From an uncultured Lachnospira sp. (GTDB taxonomy: Bacteria > Bacillota > Clostridia > Lachnospirales > Lachnospiraceae): 36,189 nucleotides of DNA. The stretch spans positions 1 to 36,189 of the forward strand of contig CAJUBU010000003.1 in NCBI GenBank assembly GCA_910585095.1. Reading direction: 5' to 3'. The number at the start of each line of letters is the position of its first letter. Position 1 is the stretch's first letter. The notes under the pieces are model-generated. The model ran no database searches and had not been told where the DNA came from. It saw only the letters and a program-made list of their open reading frames with translations. Shown piece after piece: positions 23,793-32,175 of the stretch. A program made the translations under genes and the position numbers.

Positions 23793-24491
23793 TTAACCTC
23801 GCCTTTCTATATATTTATTATATAAATCTGGTCTATATTTTTTTGTTCTTTCAATGGATTGTTTTAATCGCCACTCATCAATGTTTGCATGATGTCCAGA
23901 CAACAAAACTTCAGGTACTGCAACACCTTCAAATATTTCAGGTCGTGTATATTGTGGATACTCAAGCAAATCATTCTCAAAACTTTCTGTCTGTGCTGAC
24001 ACATCATTATGCAGCACTCCTGGCAGCAGTCTTGCAATAACATCAATCATAATCATTGCTGGAAGCTCGCCTCCTGTCAAGATATAATCACCTATCGACA
24101 CATAATCTGTAACAATTCGTTCAATAGCTCTTTCATCGATTCCCTCATAATGTCCACATAATATTACAAGTTCTTCTTCTTTTGCAAATTCCTGCGCCAT
24201 TTGCTGTGTAAATGTATATCCAACTGGCGTCATATATGCCACTCTTGGCTTTTTTCCTAATTTTGAAACTAAATCATCATAGGCAGCACAAACAGGTCTT
24301 GCCTGCATAACAAGACCTGCACCTCCACCATATGGATAATCATCAACTTTCATATGCTTATTATTCGCATAATCTCTAATATTAACTGCATTAATCTGAA
24401 GAATTTTGTTCTCTATAGCTCTTCCAATAATACTATGATTCAATCCATTGACAACCATATCTGGAAATAATGTCAACACATGAAAGTTCAT
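23793..24491 (-). CDS. trmD: tRNA (guanine(37)-N1)-methyltransferase TrmD
   Basis: Predicted 232 aa. Essential SPOUT enzyme that adds N1-methyl to G37 next to the anticodon and so prevents +1 frameshifting. Diagnostic parts: MNFHVLTLFPDM start, DDYPYGGGAGLVM, the trefoil-knot LCGHYEGIDERAIE and SIGDYILTGGELPAM, and the C-terminal LLSGHHANIDEWR. The ATG at 24489-24491 with GAGGA 5 nt upstream is preferred to one four codons earlier. Normally trmD lies in rpsP-rimM-trmD-rplS; here none of those neighbours is present and it sits between an SGNH-like gene (14 nt away) and a GGDEF-like gene. Confidence 0.95.
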   Translation of the reverse strand: MNFHVLTLFPDMVVNGLNHSIIGRAIENKILQINAVNIRDYANNKHMKVDDYPYGGGAGLVMQARPVCAAYDDLVSKLGKKPRVAYMTPVGYTFTQQMAQEFAKEEELVILCGHYEGIDERAIERIVTDYVSIGDYILTGGELPAMIMIDVIARLLPGVLHNDVSAQTESFENDLLEYPQYTRPEIFEGVAVPEVLLSGHHANIDEWRLKQSIERTKKYRPDLYNKYIERRG

Positions 24492-24505
24492 AACATTCCT
24501 CATTT

Positions 24506-25411
24506 CTAACTGTTAATCAATTTACTAATACTATTCAACATAAACGGATAATATTCACCATAAATATTACTTCCATTACCTGTACATTCTGTTTTTAGAT
24601 AACCACTTCCATCTTTATAAGCATCTGCTAAATCAATAAAAGTTGCACCATACCCTGCTGCATTTTGGCTTAAACTCTCATTAATTTCATCTAATAAAGA
24701 CTGTTTTATACTGACATTAGAACGGTTTTCAAATGCTGATGTCACTGGCAGAACAGACAATATATATACGCTTGTTGAAGCACTTTTTGATTTTATTTCT
24801 CTAACTGTATCTCCAATAAAACCAGCAATTGTTGCACCATCTCTTGTGCCATAGTTGGCATCATTTAATCCCACCATGATAAATACTTTTGAAGGATTTG
24901 AAGAAAGCGCAGTATCAATATGTTTTTCGAGCTTATCACTAGTAATATTATCATCGGATACCACCTGCGACTCTGGAAGAAACTCATAAAATGAAATACC
25001 ACTGATAATTGAATCTCCTAAAAATACACAGTCTTTAAACTTATCTGCCCCTACAAAATCCTGCTTTTCTACAGAACCAGAAACTTTCAATGTACCGCCA
25101 ACTTGCCCTGTCTTCGTTGTCGGCTGTTGTGTTGTTGTCTGTTCATTTGTCGGTTCTGCCTGAGCTGTTGTCTGTGTGTTTGATAAATCTTCTTTTGTCT
25201 GTGAAATTGTATTGTTAGGATTGGTTGGCTCTTTTGCAACATCACTGTTATCTTTATCTTTTGTCACCATATTAACAACGATAAATACCGCAAGAATAAC
25301 CACTATCACACCAGCGGCAATAAAACAATAATTACGATACTTATTCCAAGTTCTCATTTTTTTGTTAATTCTTATCTCTGGTCTTCCTTCACCTTCTCTA
25401 TTATTACTCAT
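24506..25411 (-). CDS. Membrane-anchored SGNH/GDSL-like protein lacking catalytic Asp/His
   Basis: Predicted 301 aa. A basic cytoplasmic head, one membrane helix (about 28-49), a Thr/Gln-rich external linker (about 60-105) and an SGNH-fold domain (about 118-301). Block I FLGDSI (Ser134) and block III GLNDA (Asn183) are present. At block V, where the family has DxxH, the sequence is TGNGSNIYG, so by alignment Asp is Asn279 and His is Asn282. SGNH enzymes are esterases or acetyl-transfer enzymes of cell wall and glycans; without the His-Asp pair, hydrolysis is doubtful and a binding role is possible. The gene is first in the operon with trmD. Confidence 0.78.
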   Translation of the reverse strand: MSNNREGEGRPEIRINKKMRTWNKYRNYCFIAAGVIVVILAVFIVVNMVTKDKDNSDVAKEPTNPNNTISQTKEDLSNTQTTAQAEPTNEQTTTQQPTTKTGQVGGTLKVSGSVEKQDFVGADKFKDCVFLGDSIISGISFYEFLPESQVVSDDNITSDKLEKHIDTALSSNPSKVFIMVGLNDANYGTRDGATIAGFIGDTVREIKSKSASTSVYILSVLPVTSAFENRSNVSIKQSLLDEINESLSQNAAGYGATFIDLADAYKDGSGYLKTECTGNGSNIYGEYYPFMLNSISKLINS

Positions 25412-25759
25412 CGTAACCTGCTGCTCAATATATGGACAAATCCCCTATATTAGATAGCTTTCTCCTTTCTTCTTTTAAATGCTTGTTTCAGTCCTCGTAC
25501 ATTCTCAACACACTCTATTGTGTCTCTCAACGGTTATTTTTTCTGTCAAACGGATATTTACAATCCGTTTTGCTACAAGTTAAACGCTCCCTAATAAGAG
25601 TTAAATGGATATTCGCAATCCGCTACGCTACTTGCTCATACCCCTCTAGCTACTATCGTAGCTTTTCAGTGGGAGTTTATACTCCCACTGAAACAAGCAA
25701 GTCCCCACCCCCCCACTTATGCCTTTACAGCATTGAAGTAGGAGACTTCCTTGATGAGG
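25412..25759 (-). other. Hairpin cluster between GH13 gene and SGNH-like gene
   Basis: No gene is convincing in these 348 bp. In minus-strand order the region holds repeat R1 copy D, a perfect 13-bp hairpin (25664-25693, TTTCAGTGGGAGT), a perfect 6-bp hairpin (25648-25663, AGCTAC/GTAGCT), repeat R2 copy 1 (25608-25640), an 8-bp hairpin (25548-25570, AAACGGAT/ATCCGTTT), and then a 25-codon open stretch ending in TAA near 25450 (ENVRGLKQAFKRRKEKAI) with no clear start. Confidence 0.6.
25608..25640 (-). repeat. R2 repeat core, copy 1
   Basis: A 33-bp core that is the same, base for base, at 33615-33647. It begins GATATTCGCAATCCGC on the plus strand and ends TTGCTCATA. A diverged relative (GGATATTTACAATCCG ... 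TGCTAC) lies 55 bp away at about 25552-25576. Confidence 0.85.
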
Positions 25760-25764
25760 TTAAA
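25678..25764 (-). repeat. R1 hairpin repeat, copy D
   Basis: Same elements as copy C: TTAACCTCATCAAGGAAGT, a CTTCAATGC/GCATAAG stem-loop core, then GACTTGCTTGTTTCAGTGGG. The first bases TTTAA form the stop codon of the GH13 gene (25760-25762). Confidence 0.8.
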
Positions 25765-27877
25765 ATTGCATCTTTCGCAATACCATAGCAGACTTGTTTC
25801 TCATACCAACATCTAACCAGCCTTCTCTTACAGAATATCCAAGTTTATTATTATCATATCCATTTTCATACGTAACAAAAATTTGTTCCATATCATAATC
25901 TCTCATCAATCCAATTTCCCATACAGGAACATGCACTCTTCGCTCATCATCCGAATTATTTACGATAACGACCACCATATCATTCTTGTCAAAACGTCCA
26001 TAAGCAATTAAATTATACTCACTGATAAGTGGCTTGTAAGAACCTGTACTAAGAACTTTACATTCTTTATGCATTTTAATAACATCTTTATGAAATTGAA
26101 GCAATAACATATCTTCTTTTCCCCATGGATACGTTCTTCTATTATCAGGGTCCGTCCAGCCACAAACGCCTGCCTCATCTCCATAATATAATGTTGGTGC
26201 GCCAGGCCATGTCATCTGAATGATAACTGCTGCCATAAACACAGCTCTATCTACATGTTCATTTGCTTTTTGAGGTCCCATTGTATTTGTTCTTCCCACA
26301 ATACGATTGGTTCTTGTAAGAAATCTTGAATGGTCATGATTTGACAATTGATTCATGGATATACTGACTGCCTGATGTCCCATACGCGACATATTATGAT
26401 GCATAGCACCAAAAAAATTATTGGCATTGCCAATCATATCCTGTCGAAATTCATCACTGTGCTTTTCCATGCCTGTTAAAAACCATGTTATAGGTTCCAT
26501 AAATGCATCGTAGTTCATAATGGTATCCCACTGACCGCCTAAAAGCCAATCATGAGAATCGCCATAATGCTCTGCAAGAATAACAGCCTCTGGGTTTGCC
26601 TCTTTCACTGCTTTTCTAAATTTTTTCCAAAATCGATGATTATACTCGCTGTTATATCCTAAATCAGCAGCCACATCTAAACGCCATCCATCTACATTAT
26701 ACGGAGGAGACACCCACTTTTTCCCAATCTGTATAATATAATCTTCCAATTTTTCAGATTCTTCATAATTCAACTTCGGTAAAGTATCATGTCCCCACCA
26801 GCCATCATAAGAACCATTGTCTGGCCATTGGTCACTGTAAAATTTAAAAAAACTATGATATGGGCTTTCATATTTCTCATAAGCACCCACTGCATAATCA
26901 TCTTTACTGCTGCTATATATATGCTCTCTATCAAGCCATTTATTAAATGAACCACAATGATTAAACACACCGTCAATAATGACTTTCATTCCTCTTTTGT
27001 GTATCTCCTCCACAAGCTTTGCAAAAAACGCATTGCTCGCTTCAAGGTTTTCTTTGCTTGTGACTCTGCTAATATATTTTGTGGCATGTCGATTATCTTG
27101 GTCGCCTTCCTTTAGCACTTCTCCTTCATCGACTTTTATCACGCCAATATGTGGGTCAACATAATCATAATCTTGAGTATCATATTTGTGATTAGAAGGT
27201 GATACAAAAATGGGATTAAAATAGATAACATCGATTCCTAAGTCTTGAAGATAATCCAGCTTATCCCATACTCCCTGTAAATCTCCTCCATAAAATTCTC
27301 GTACACCCATCTGTGCAGGATATTTATTCCAATCCTTTACTTGGATTACATGTTCTCCTATATAGCTGTACTCATCATCAACTACATTATTACTTGTATC
27401 GCCGTCACAGAATCGGTCAACATAAATTTGATACATAACAGCACCTTTTACCCACTTTGGCACTTTATGTCCTGGTATAATTGTAAAATTATAATAAGGA
27501 TTTAACTCACGGGTTCCTCCTATCTGATTATAGTAATAACATAACCCTCTTTGTCCTTCCACCTTAAAATAATAAGACATAATAGAATCCGATACTTCTA
27601 TCGCTGCTTCATAATAATCAAAAGCTACATCGGAATCCACTCTGACCATAGCATACTCTTCATTATCAACATAAAGATATGCCCTCTCAATATTAAACCT
27701 TCCTACTCGAAGCCGAATACGCACGGTGTCCCAAGGTTCACACTCTGGCGGTATCCGATAGTTTTCAGTCGCATCTGAAAACAATGCACGAGGCTTAAAC
27801 ACAGGTCTCGTATTACACATATATAGTAACTTTTTATATTCTAATTTCATTGAATCAACTGCTTTAACAATTCTCAC
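25760..27877 (-). CDS. GH13 alpha-glucan hydrolase (neopullulanase/cyclomaltodextrinase-like)
   Basis: Predicted 705 aa, GTG start with AAAGGAG 8 nt upstream. An N-terminal beta-domain (about 20-135, CBM34-like) precedes the (beta/alpha)8 barrel; catalytic nucleophile Asp401 (VDGWRLDVAAD), acid/base Glu436 (ILAEHYGD) and transition-state Asp515 (LSNHDHSRF) are present, with DGVFNHCG and EFYGGDLQGV as further family marks. No signal peptide, so it works in the cytoplasm on imported malto-oligosaccharides, pullulan fragments or cyclodextrins; exact specificity is not readable. It is single-gene, insulated upstream by three terminators and with its own promoter. Its stop codon forms part of repeat R1 copy D. 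Confidence 0.9.
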   Translation of the reverse strand: MRIVKAVDSMKLEYKKLLYMCNTRPVFKPRALFSDATENYRIPPECEPWDTVRIRLRVGRFNIERAYLYVDNEEYAMVRVDSDVAFDYYEAAIEVSDSIMSYYFKVEGQRGLCYYYNQIGGTRELNPYYNFTIIPGHKVPKWVKGAVMYQIYVDRFCDGDTSNNVVDDEYSYIGEHVIQVKDWNKYPAQMGVREFYGGDLQGVWDKLDYLQDLGIDVIYFNPIFVSPSNHKYDTQDYDYVDPHIGVIKVDEGEVLKEGDQDNRHATKYISRVTSKENLEASNAFFAKLVEEIHKRGMKVIIDGVFNHCGSFNKWLDREHIYSSSKDDYAVGAYEKYESPYHSFFKFYSDQWPDNGSYDGWWGHDTLPKLNYEESEKLEDYIIQIGKKWVSPPYNVDGWRLDVAADLGYNSEYNHRFWKKFRKAVKEANPEAVILAEHYGDSHDWLLGGQWDTIMNYDAFMEPITWFLTGMEKHSDEFRQDMIGNANNFFGAMHHNMSRMGHQAVSISMNQLSNHDHSRFLTRTNRIVGRTNTMGPQKANEHVDRAVFMAAVIIQMTWPGAPTLYYGDEAGVCGWTDPDNRRTYPWGKEDMLLLQFHKDVIKMHKECKVLSTGSYKPLISEYNLIAYGRFDKNDMVVVIVNNSDDERRVHVPVWEIGLMRDYDMEQIFVTYENGYDNNKLGYSVREGWLDVGMRNKSAMVLRKMQF

Positions 27878-27907
27878 AAAAAAAACTCCTTTATACGATG
27901 TATTATA

Positions 27908-27936
27908 ATTTTATACTCAAACCTGATATTATTCAA
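27908..27936 (-). promoter_or_regulatory. GH13 gene promoter
   Basis: Minus strand TTGAAT (27931-27936), 17-nt spacer, TAAAAT (27908-27913), 30 nt before the GTG. No catabolite-response (cre) palindrome was recognised nearby. Confidence 0.6.
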
Positions 27937-27947
27937 CTATTTTTTGT

Positions 27948-27972
27948 AAAAAAAGAGTTGCAACGCAACTCT
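27948..27972 (-). terminator. Intrinsic terminator, third of a tandem set
   Basis: AGAGTTGC/GCAACTCT stem (27954-27972) with 3-nt loop, followed on the minus strand by seven T. Same stem as at 28031-28049. A separate GCAAGTTTA/TAAACTTGC hairpin lies beside it (about 27974-27996). Confidence 0.75.
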
Positions 27973-28024
27973 CGCAAGTTTATTTCATAAACTTGCTGCT
28001 AAATTATTATTTTTTATCTTTCGT

Positions 28025-28049
28025 AAAAAAAGAGTTGCAACGCAACTCT
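28025..28049 (-). terminator. Intrinsic terminator, second of a tandem set
   Basis: AGAGTTGC/GCAACTCT stem (28031-28049), 3-nt loop, and a T-run at 28025-28030 on the minus strand. Confidence 0.75.
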
Positions 28050-28060
28050 TTTAGTAACGT

Positions 28061-28088
28061 AAAAAGGACAGCCTGGGGTGGCTGTCCT
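28061..28088 (-). terminator. Intrinsic terminator of the spoIIE-tilS-hpt-ftsH operon
   Basis: AGGACAGCC/GGCTGTCCT stem (28065-28073, 28080-28088), 6-nt loop, five T on the minus strand. It lies 200 nt beyond the ftsH stop; the stretch 28089-28288 between is AT-rich with an ATTGTATT/AATACAAT hairpin and no gene. Confidence 0.85.
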
Positions 28089-28288
28089 CTTTAGAAGGTA
28101 TTTCACTTTTATGGGGTGTAGCAAAATATAATGTATTGGGGGTTTTACGTAAATTATAATATCATGTTAAATAATGTAAGTGTTCATAAACTTAACAAAA
28201 AAACATAACTTTTTTTGTACAAATTATACAAATAACAAATTGTATTATGAATACAATCTTTTCTTATAAATTTCTAATGCCCCAATTT

Positions 28289-30127
28289 TTATGCTTCTGA
28301 CACTACTTCAGGATTAAACAGTGATTCAAATTCTTCTCTTGTTATCTTTTCTTTTTCTAATAAAAGCTTTGCTGACTTGTGAAGAATATCAATATTTTCC
28401 ATAATCAATTTTTTTGCTCTATTATAACAATCATTAATAATATTGCGTACTTCATTGTCAATCTCAGAAGCAATATTTTCACCATATGGTCTTGCATGCG
28501 CCAAATCTCTACCAATAAATACCTCATCACCATCTGCATCATAATTGATAAGACCTAACTTTGACGAAAAGCCATATTTTGTAACCATATCTCTAGCTGT
28601 CTGTGTCGCCTGCTTAATATCTTGAGAAGCGCCTGTTGTGATATCATCAAACACCAATTCTTCTGCCACACGTCCGCCTAAACTAACAATAATATCCTCA
28701 AGCATCTTGCCTCTTGTGTTAAATAATTCATCTTTTTCAGGCAATGGCATAGTATAGCCTGCTGCTCCAAGTCCTGTAGGAATAATTGAAACGGAATGTA
28801 CTGGTCCCACCTCTGGAAGTACATGGAATAATATCGCATGCCCTGACTCATGATACGCTGTAATCTTCTTTTCTTTTTCTGATATAATCTTACTTCTTTT
28901 TTCTGTTCCGATTCCGACTTTGACAAAGGCATAATTCACATCGCTGTTAATAATATATGGACGTTTATTTTTCGCCGCATTGATAGCTGCCTCATTTAGT
29001 AAATTCTCCAAGTCAGCGCCTGTAAATCCCGCTGTTGTCCTAGATAACGCATCTAAATCAACATCGTCTGCCAATGGCTTTTTGGCAGCATGGACATTTA
29101 ATATCTCCAACCTTGCCGCAACATCTGGTCTTCCGACAACAACTTTTCTGTCAAATCGACCTGGTCTTAATATAGCAGGGTCTAAAATATCCACTCTGTT
29201 TGTTGCCGCCATCACAATAATGCCCTCATTGACTGCAAATCCATCCATCTCAACAAGCATCTGGTTGAGCGTCTGTTCTCGTTCGTCATGTCCGCCGCCC
29301 ATACCAGTTCCACGTCTTCTTGCCACCGCATCAATCTCATCTATAAAGACAATACATGGCGCATTTTTCTTTGCATCCTCAAAAAGGTCACGCACTCTTG
29401 AAGCGCCGACACCGACAAACATCTCGACAAAATCAGAACCGGATATTGTAAAAAATGGAACGCCTGCCTCACCAGCAACAGCCTTTGCAAGAAGTGTCTT
29501 ACCTGTTCCCGGAGGACCTGTGAGAATAACACCTTTTGGTATTCTTGCTCCCAATTCCATATATTTTGATGGATTTTTAAGAAAATCAACAATTTCCTCC
29601 AATTCTTCTTTTTCTTCCTTCAATCCTGCAACATTTTTAAATGTAATCTTATTATCCTCTGTTGTCATCAACCTTGCACGGCTTTTTCCAAAATTCATCA
29701 TCTTTGAATTTGCCCCGCCGCCAGCCTGTCTGTTTGTAATCATCAATATAATAAAAATAACAATAATAACAAGCACTGTAGGCACTAGCACTGTAATCCA
29801 CATATTCTGCCGCTTTACATCCGTCAATGTATATGCAACTCCCTTATCTTTAAGCAGCTTCTGTACTTCATTGATATCTGAAACATAAGTAACCTTAGCA
29901 CTTCTGCTATTTTCAAAGTTAACATATAACTTGCCTGTTGGAACTTCTGCATTTTGCTGAATCCCTACCTCTGCGATATTACCGCTTTCTAAATCCTTCA
30001 AAAAAGAACTATAACTATAATCTGCTGTCGAAGCACTAAATCGGTTTATTATCATGTAAATTAACAAAATAATAAGAACAATACCAACATAAACTCCAAA
30101 TCCACCAGTTTTGCCTTTGTTATTCAT
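28289..30127 (-). CDS. ftsH: ATP-dependent zinc metalloprotease FtsH
   Basis: Predicted 612 aa, normal length; GGAGG precedes the ATG by 6-7 nt. Two membrane helices (about 9-27 and 110-131) flank a small external domain; the AAA+ domain has Walker A GPPGTGKT (204-211), Walker B CIVFIDEID and the SRH arginine region (ILRPGRFDR); the M41 protease has HESGH and the third zinc ligand Asp in FDDITTGASQD. FtsH hexamers extract and degrade membrane and short-lived cytoplasmic proteins. Last gene of spoIIE-tilS-hpt-ftsH, the classic Firmicutes order; 18 nt after hpt. Confidence 0.97.
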   Translation of the reverse strand: MNNKGKTGGFGVYVGIVLIILLIYMIINRFSASTADYSYSSFLKDLESGNIAEVGIQQNAEVPTGKLYVNFENSRSAKVTYVSDINEVQKLLKDKGVAYTLTDVKRQNMWITVLVPTVLVIIVIFIILMITNRQAGGGANSKMMNFGKSRARLMTTEDNKITFKNVAGLKEEKEELEEIVDFLKNPSKYMELGARIPKGVILTGPPGTGKTLLAKAVAGEAGVPFFTISGSDFVEMFVGVGASRVRDLFEDAKKNAPCIVFIDEIDAVARRRGTGMGGGHDEREQTLNQMLVEMDGFAVNEGIIVMAATNRVDILDPAILRPGRFDRKVVVGRPDVAARLEILNVHAAKKPLADDVDLDALSRTTAGFTGADLENLLNEAAINAAKNKRPYIINSDVNYAFVKVGIGTEKRSKIISEKEKKITAYHESGHAILFHVLPEVGPVHSVSIIPTGLGAAGYTMPLPEKDELFNTRGKMLEDIIVSLGGRVAEELVFDDITTGASQDIKQATQTARDMVTKYGFSSKLGLINYDADGDEVFIGRDLAHARPYGENIASEIDNEVRNIINDCYNRAKKLIMENIDILHKSAKLLLEKEKITREEFESLFNPEVVSEA

Positions 30128-30145
30128 TTTTATCCTCCATTCTTT

Positions 30146-30673
30146 TTAATCGAAATGTAATACACCCACATATGGGAGATTTCTATAATTTTGGCTGTAA
30201 TCCAGACCAAATCCTACCACAAATTCGTCTGGAATACAAAAACCATTATAATCAACTTCAACAGGCGCTGTTCTTCGCTCTGGCTTATCCAAAAGCGTAC
30301 ACACTTTCAGACTTTTAGGCTCTCTTTCCTTGAGCATAGGAAGCAATTTTGACAGCGTATTGCCAGAGTCAACAATATCTTCTATAATCAGAACATGGTC
30401 TCCTTTAATCGGTTCGTCCAGTTCTTTTTTTATGATGAGATGACCGCTTGACTCTGTACTTTTTCCATAACTTGAAACCTGCATAAAATCAAACATAACA
30501 GGCACTGTAATTCTTTTGGCAAGCTCACAGCAAAAAAAGATACTTCCCTTTAATATACAAATTAATTTCAACGTCTCACCCTGATAATCATGGCTTATCT
30601 GTTGTGCAAGCTCATCAATTCTATTATCCAGCTCTTCTTGTGAAATTAATACACTTATATTTTGATAATCCAT
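30146..30673 (-). CDS. hpt: Hypoxanthine(-guanine) phosphoribosyltransferase
   Basis: Predicted 175 aa. It converts hypoxanthine or guanine with PRPP to IMP or GMP (purine salvage). The PRPP-binding loop is VLIIEDIVDSGNTLSKLL; the LKGSIFF loop and the C-terminal DEFVVGFGLDY complete the type I PRTase pattern. The ATG at 30671-30673 is chosen, with GGAG 7 nt upstream; a Met eight codons earlier lies inside tilS. Only 2 nt separate it from tilS, with translational coupling likely. The tilS-hpt-ftsH trio is conserved in Firmicutes. Confidence 0.95.
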   Translation of the reverse strand: MDYQNISVLISQEELDNRIDELAQQISHDYQGETLKLICILKGSIFFCCELAKRITVPVMFDFMQVSSYGKSTESSGHLIIKKELDEPIKGDHVLIIEDIVDSGNTLSKLLPMLKEREPKSLKVCTLLDKPERRTAPVEVDYNGFCIPDEFVVGFGLDYSQNYRNLPYVGVLHFD

Positions 30674-30675
30674 CT

Positions 30676-32160
30676 TTAGTCTCCAATCACTACACATATT
30701 TTTAATACATTTTTTGTATCCTTATCAATTAACGCTGTTTGACATCTTCTAACGCCCACAGCCCACAAGATTTCATTCTCACATGCTAACAGCAAAATAT
30801 GATTCCTGACATTTGCTGGAACTTTAAGGTCTATCAATTCCTTCTTTAATTTCTTTTTGCTTCCATCTGCACAAATCCGAATAAAATCTGCCTGCTCTCT
30901 AAATCGTATATCAATTTTTCTACTTATCTTATCACAATCAAAAAATTTAGTATAGACATTATTGGAATAAATATTTTTAATTTCTTTCTTATCTACTAAT
31001 TGTAGACATATTTTTTCTACTTTATGCCATATTCCATTGATATCACATATATTGACACCCAATTGAACACACTGTTCTTCCCCAGTCTTCATAGCATCTA
31101 TATTTATACTTAATGGATTCCATGCCTCTTTTTTATCCAAACACACTTCTTGACAAATATATTGTTGTAATATAATCTCGTGATATTCTCGAATGGCTAT
31201 GATTCCATTGGATAAATTTATCTTTTTACCAACCTGTTTTTGGCATAGCTGCCTTAAAAGTTCAATATGTTTTCGATAAATATCCACAGGGCTTTGTGCT
31301 ACCTTTTTCAAAACAACACGAAGCAAATAATTTTGTAATGTATTATCTATCTTTTGAAATTCCTCTAAAAATAAATGCGCCAAAATCCCCTGATTTGTGC
31401 TGTCATAGCGCACACAAACTTGTTCAAACTGAACAACTTGTCTATCTATATAACAATTTATTTCAAATAAATCCATTGCTATATGATATACTGCTTTTGA
31501 AAATTCGGGATTATATTTATTTTCAATCATCGGAATAAGCTGATTTCTCAATTGATTTCTTTGATAATCACTCTGAAGATTGGTACTGTCTACCACATAT
31601 TCAATACCTTCCCTTTTCAAAAATTCTGTTATCTCTTTTTTATAAACACACAAAAGCGGTCTTATAATATCTCCATTTACAGGCAAAATACCCGAAAATC
31701 CCTGTATTCCGCTTCCCCTGATAAGATGCATAAGTGATGTTTCCACCAAATCATCAATATGATGCGCCACTGCAATTTTTGCTGCCGCATCTGAAAATCC
31801 CAACTCTTTTTTTATTTGTGCAAAACACTCATACCGCACTTGTCTTCCTGCTGTCTCAAGACTTAACCCTCGCATTTTCGCAATCGCCTTGACATCTTTG
31901 TTGAATACATAACAGGCAATCCCTAAATCCTTTGACAACTTTTGTGCAAAACACTGGTCTCTTAAAGCTTCATTGTCTCTGATTTCATGGTTTATATGAA
32001 CAGCGACAATATCTATATCCATCTGGTATTGTGTAACAATACGATGCAACAGTACCAATAGACATACGGAATCTGCACCGCCAGACAAACCCACAATAAC
32101 ATGTCTGCAATTATTAAACATCTTATTTTTTTTCATATATTGGTATACTTTTTTAATCAT
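30676..32160 (-). CDS. tilS: tRNA(Ile)-lysidine synthetase TilS
   Basis: Predicted 494 aa. It attaches lysine to C34 of tRNA-Ile2 (CAU) so that it reads AUA; essential. The N-terminal PP-loop ATPase has VGLSGGADSVCLL (about 23-35) and the family stretch AVAHHIDDLVETSLMHLIRGSGIQG; a middle helical domain and a C-terminal TilS domain (about 400-490, IRICADGSKKKLKKELIDLKVP) follow. The ATG at 32158-32160 has no recognisable ribosome binding site; it begins 15 nt after the spoIIE-type stop, so reinitiation is likely, which would lower expression. Confidence 0.95.
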   Translation of the reverse strand: MIKKVYQYMKKNKMFNNCRHVIVGLSGGADSVCLLVLLHRIVTQYQMDIDIVAVHINHEIRDNEALRDQCFAQKLSKDLGIACYVFNKDVKAIAKMRGLSLETAGRQVRYECFAQIKKELGFSDAAAKIAVAHHIDDLVETSLMHLIRGSGIQGFSGILPVNGDIIRPLLCVYKKEITEFLKREGIEYVVDSTNLQSDYQRNQLRNQLIPMIENKYNPEFSKAVYHIAMDLFEINCYIDRQVVQFEQVCVRYDSTNQGILAHLFLEEFQKIDNTLQNYLLRVVLKKVAQSPVDIYRKHIELLRQLCQKQVGKKINLSNGIIAIREYHEIILQQYICQEVCLDKKEAWNPLSINIDAMKTGEEQCVQLGVNICDINGIWHKVEKICLQLVDKKEIKNIYSNNVYTKFFDCDKISRKIDIRFREQADFIRICADGSKKKLKKELIDLKVPANVRNHILLLACENEILWAVGVRRCQTALIDKDTKNVLKICVVIGD

Positions 32161-32175
32161 ATAGTGATTATAGTA

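Noticed and set aside
25412..25788. Plus-strand 118-codon frame over the hairpin cluster
   Set aside because: Its coding would run through R1 and R2 repeats and several perfect hairpins; no start signal or domain.
28980..29888. Long plus-strand open frame of 302 codons
   Set aside because: It is wholly antisense to ftsH, low in complexity, and lacks a ribosome binding site.
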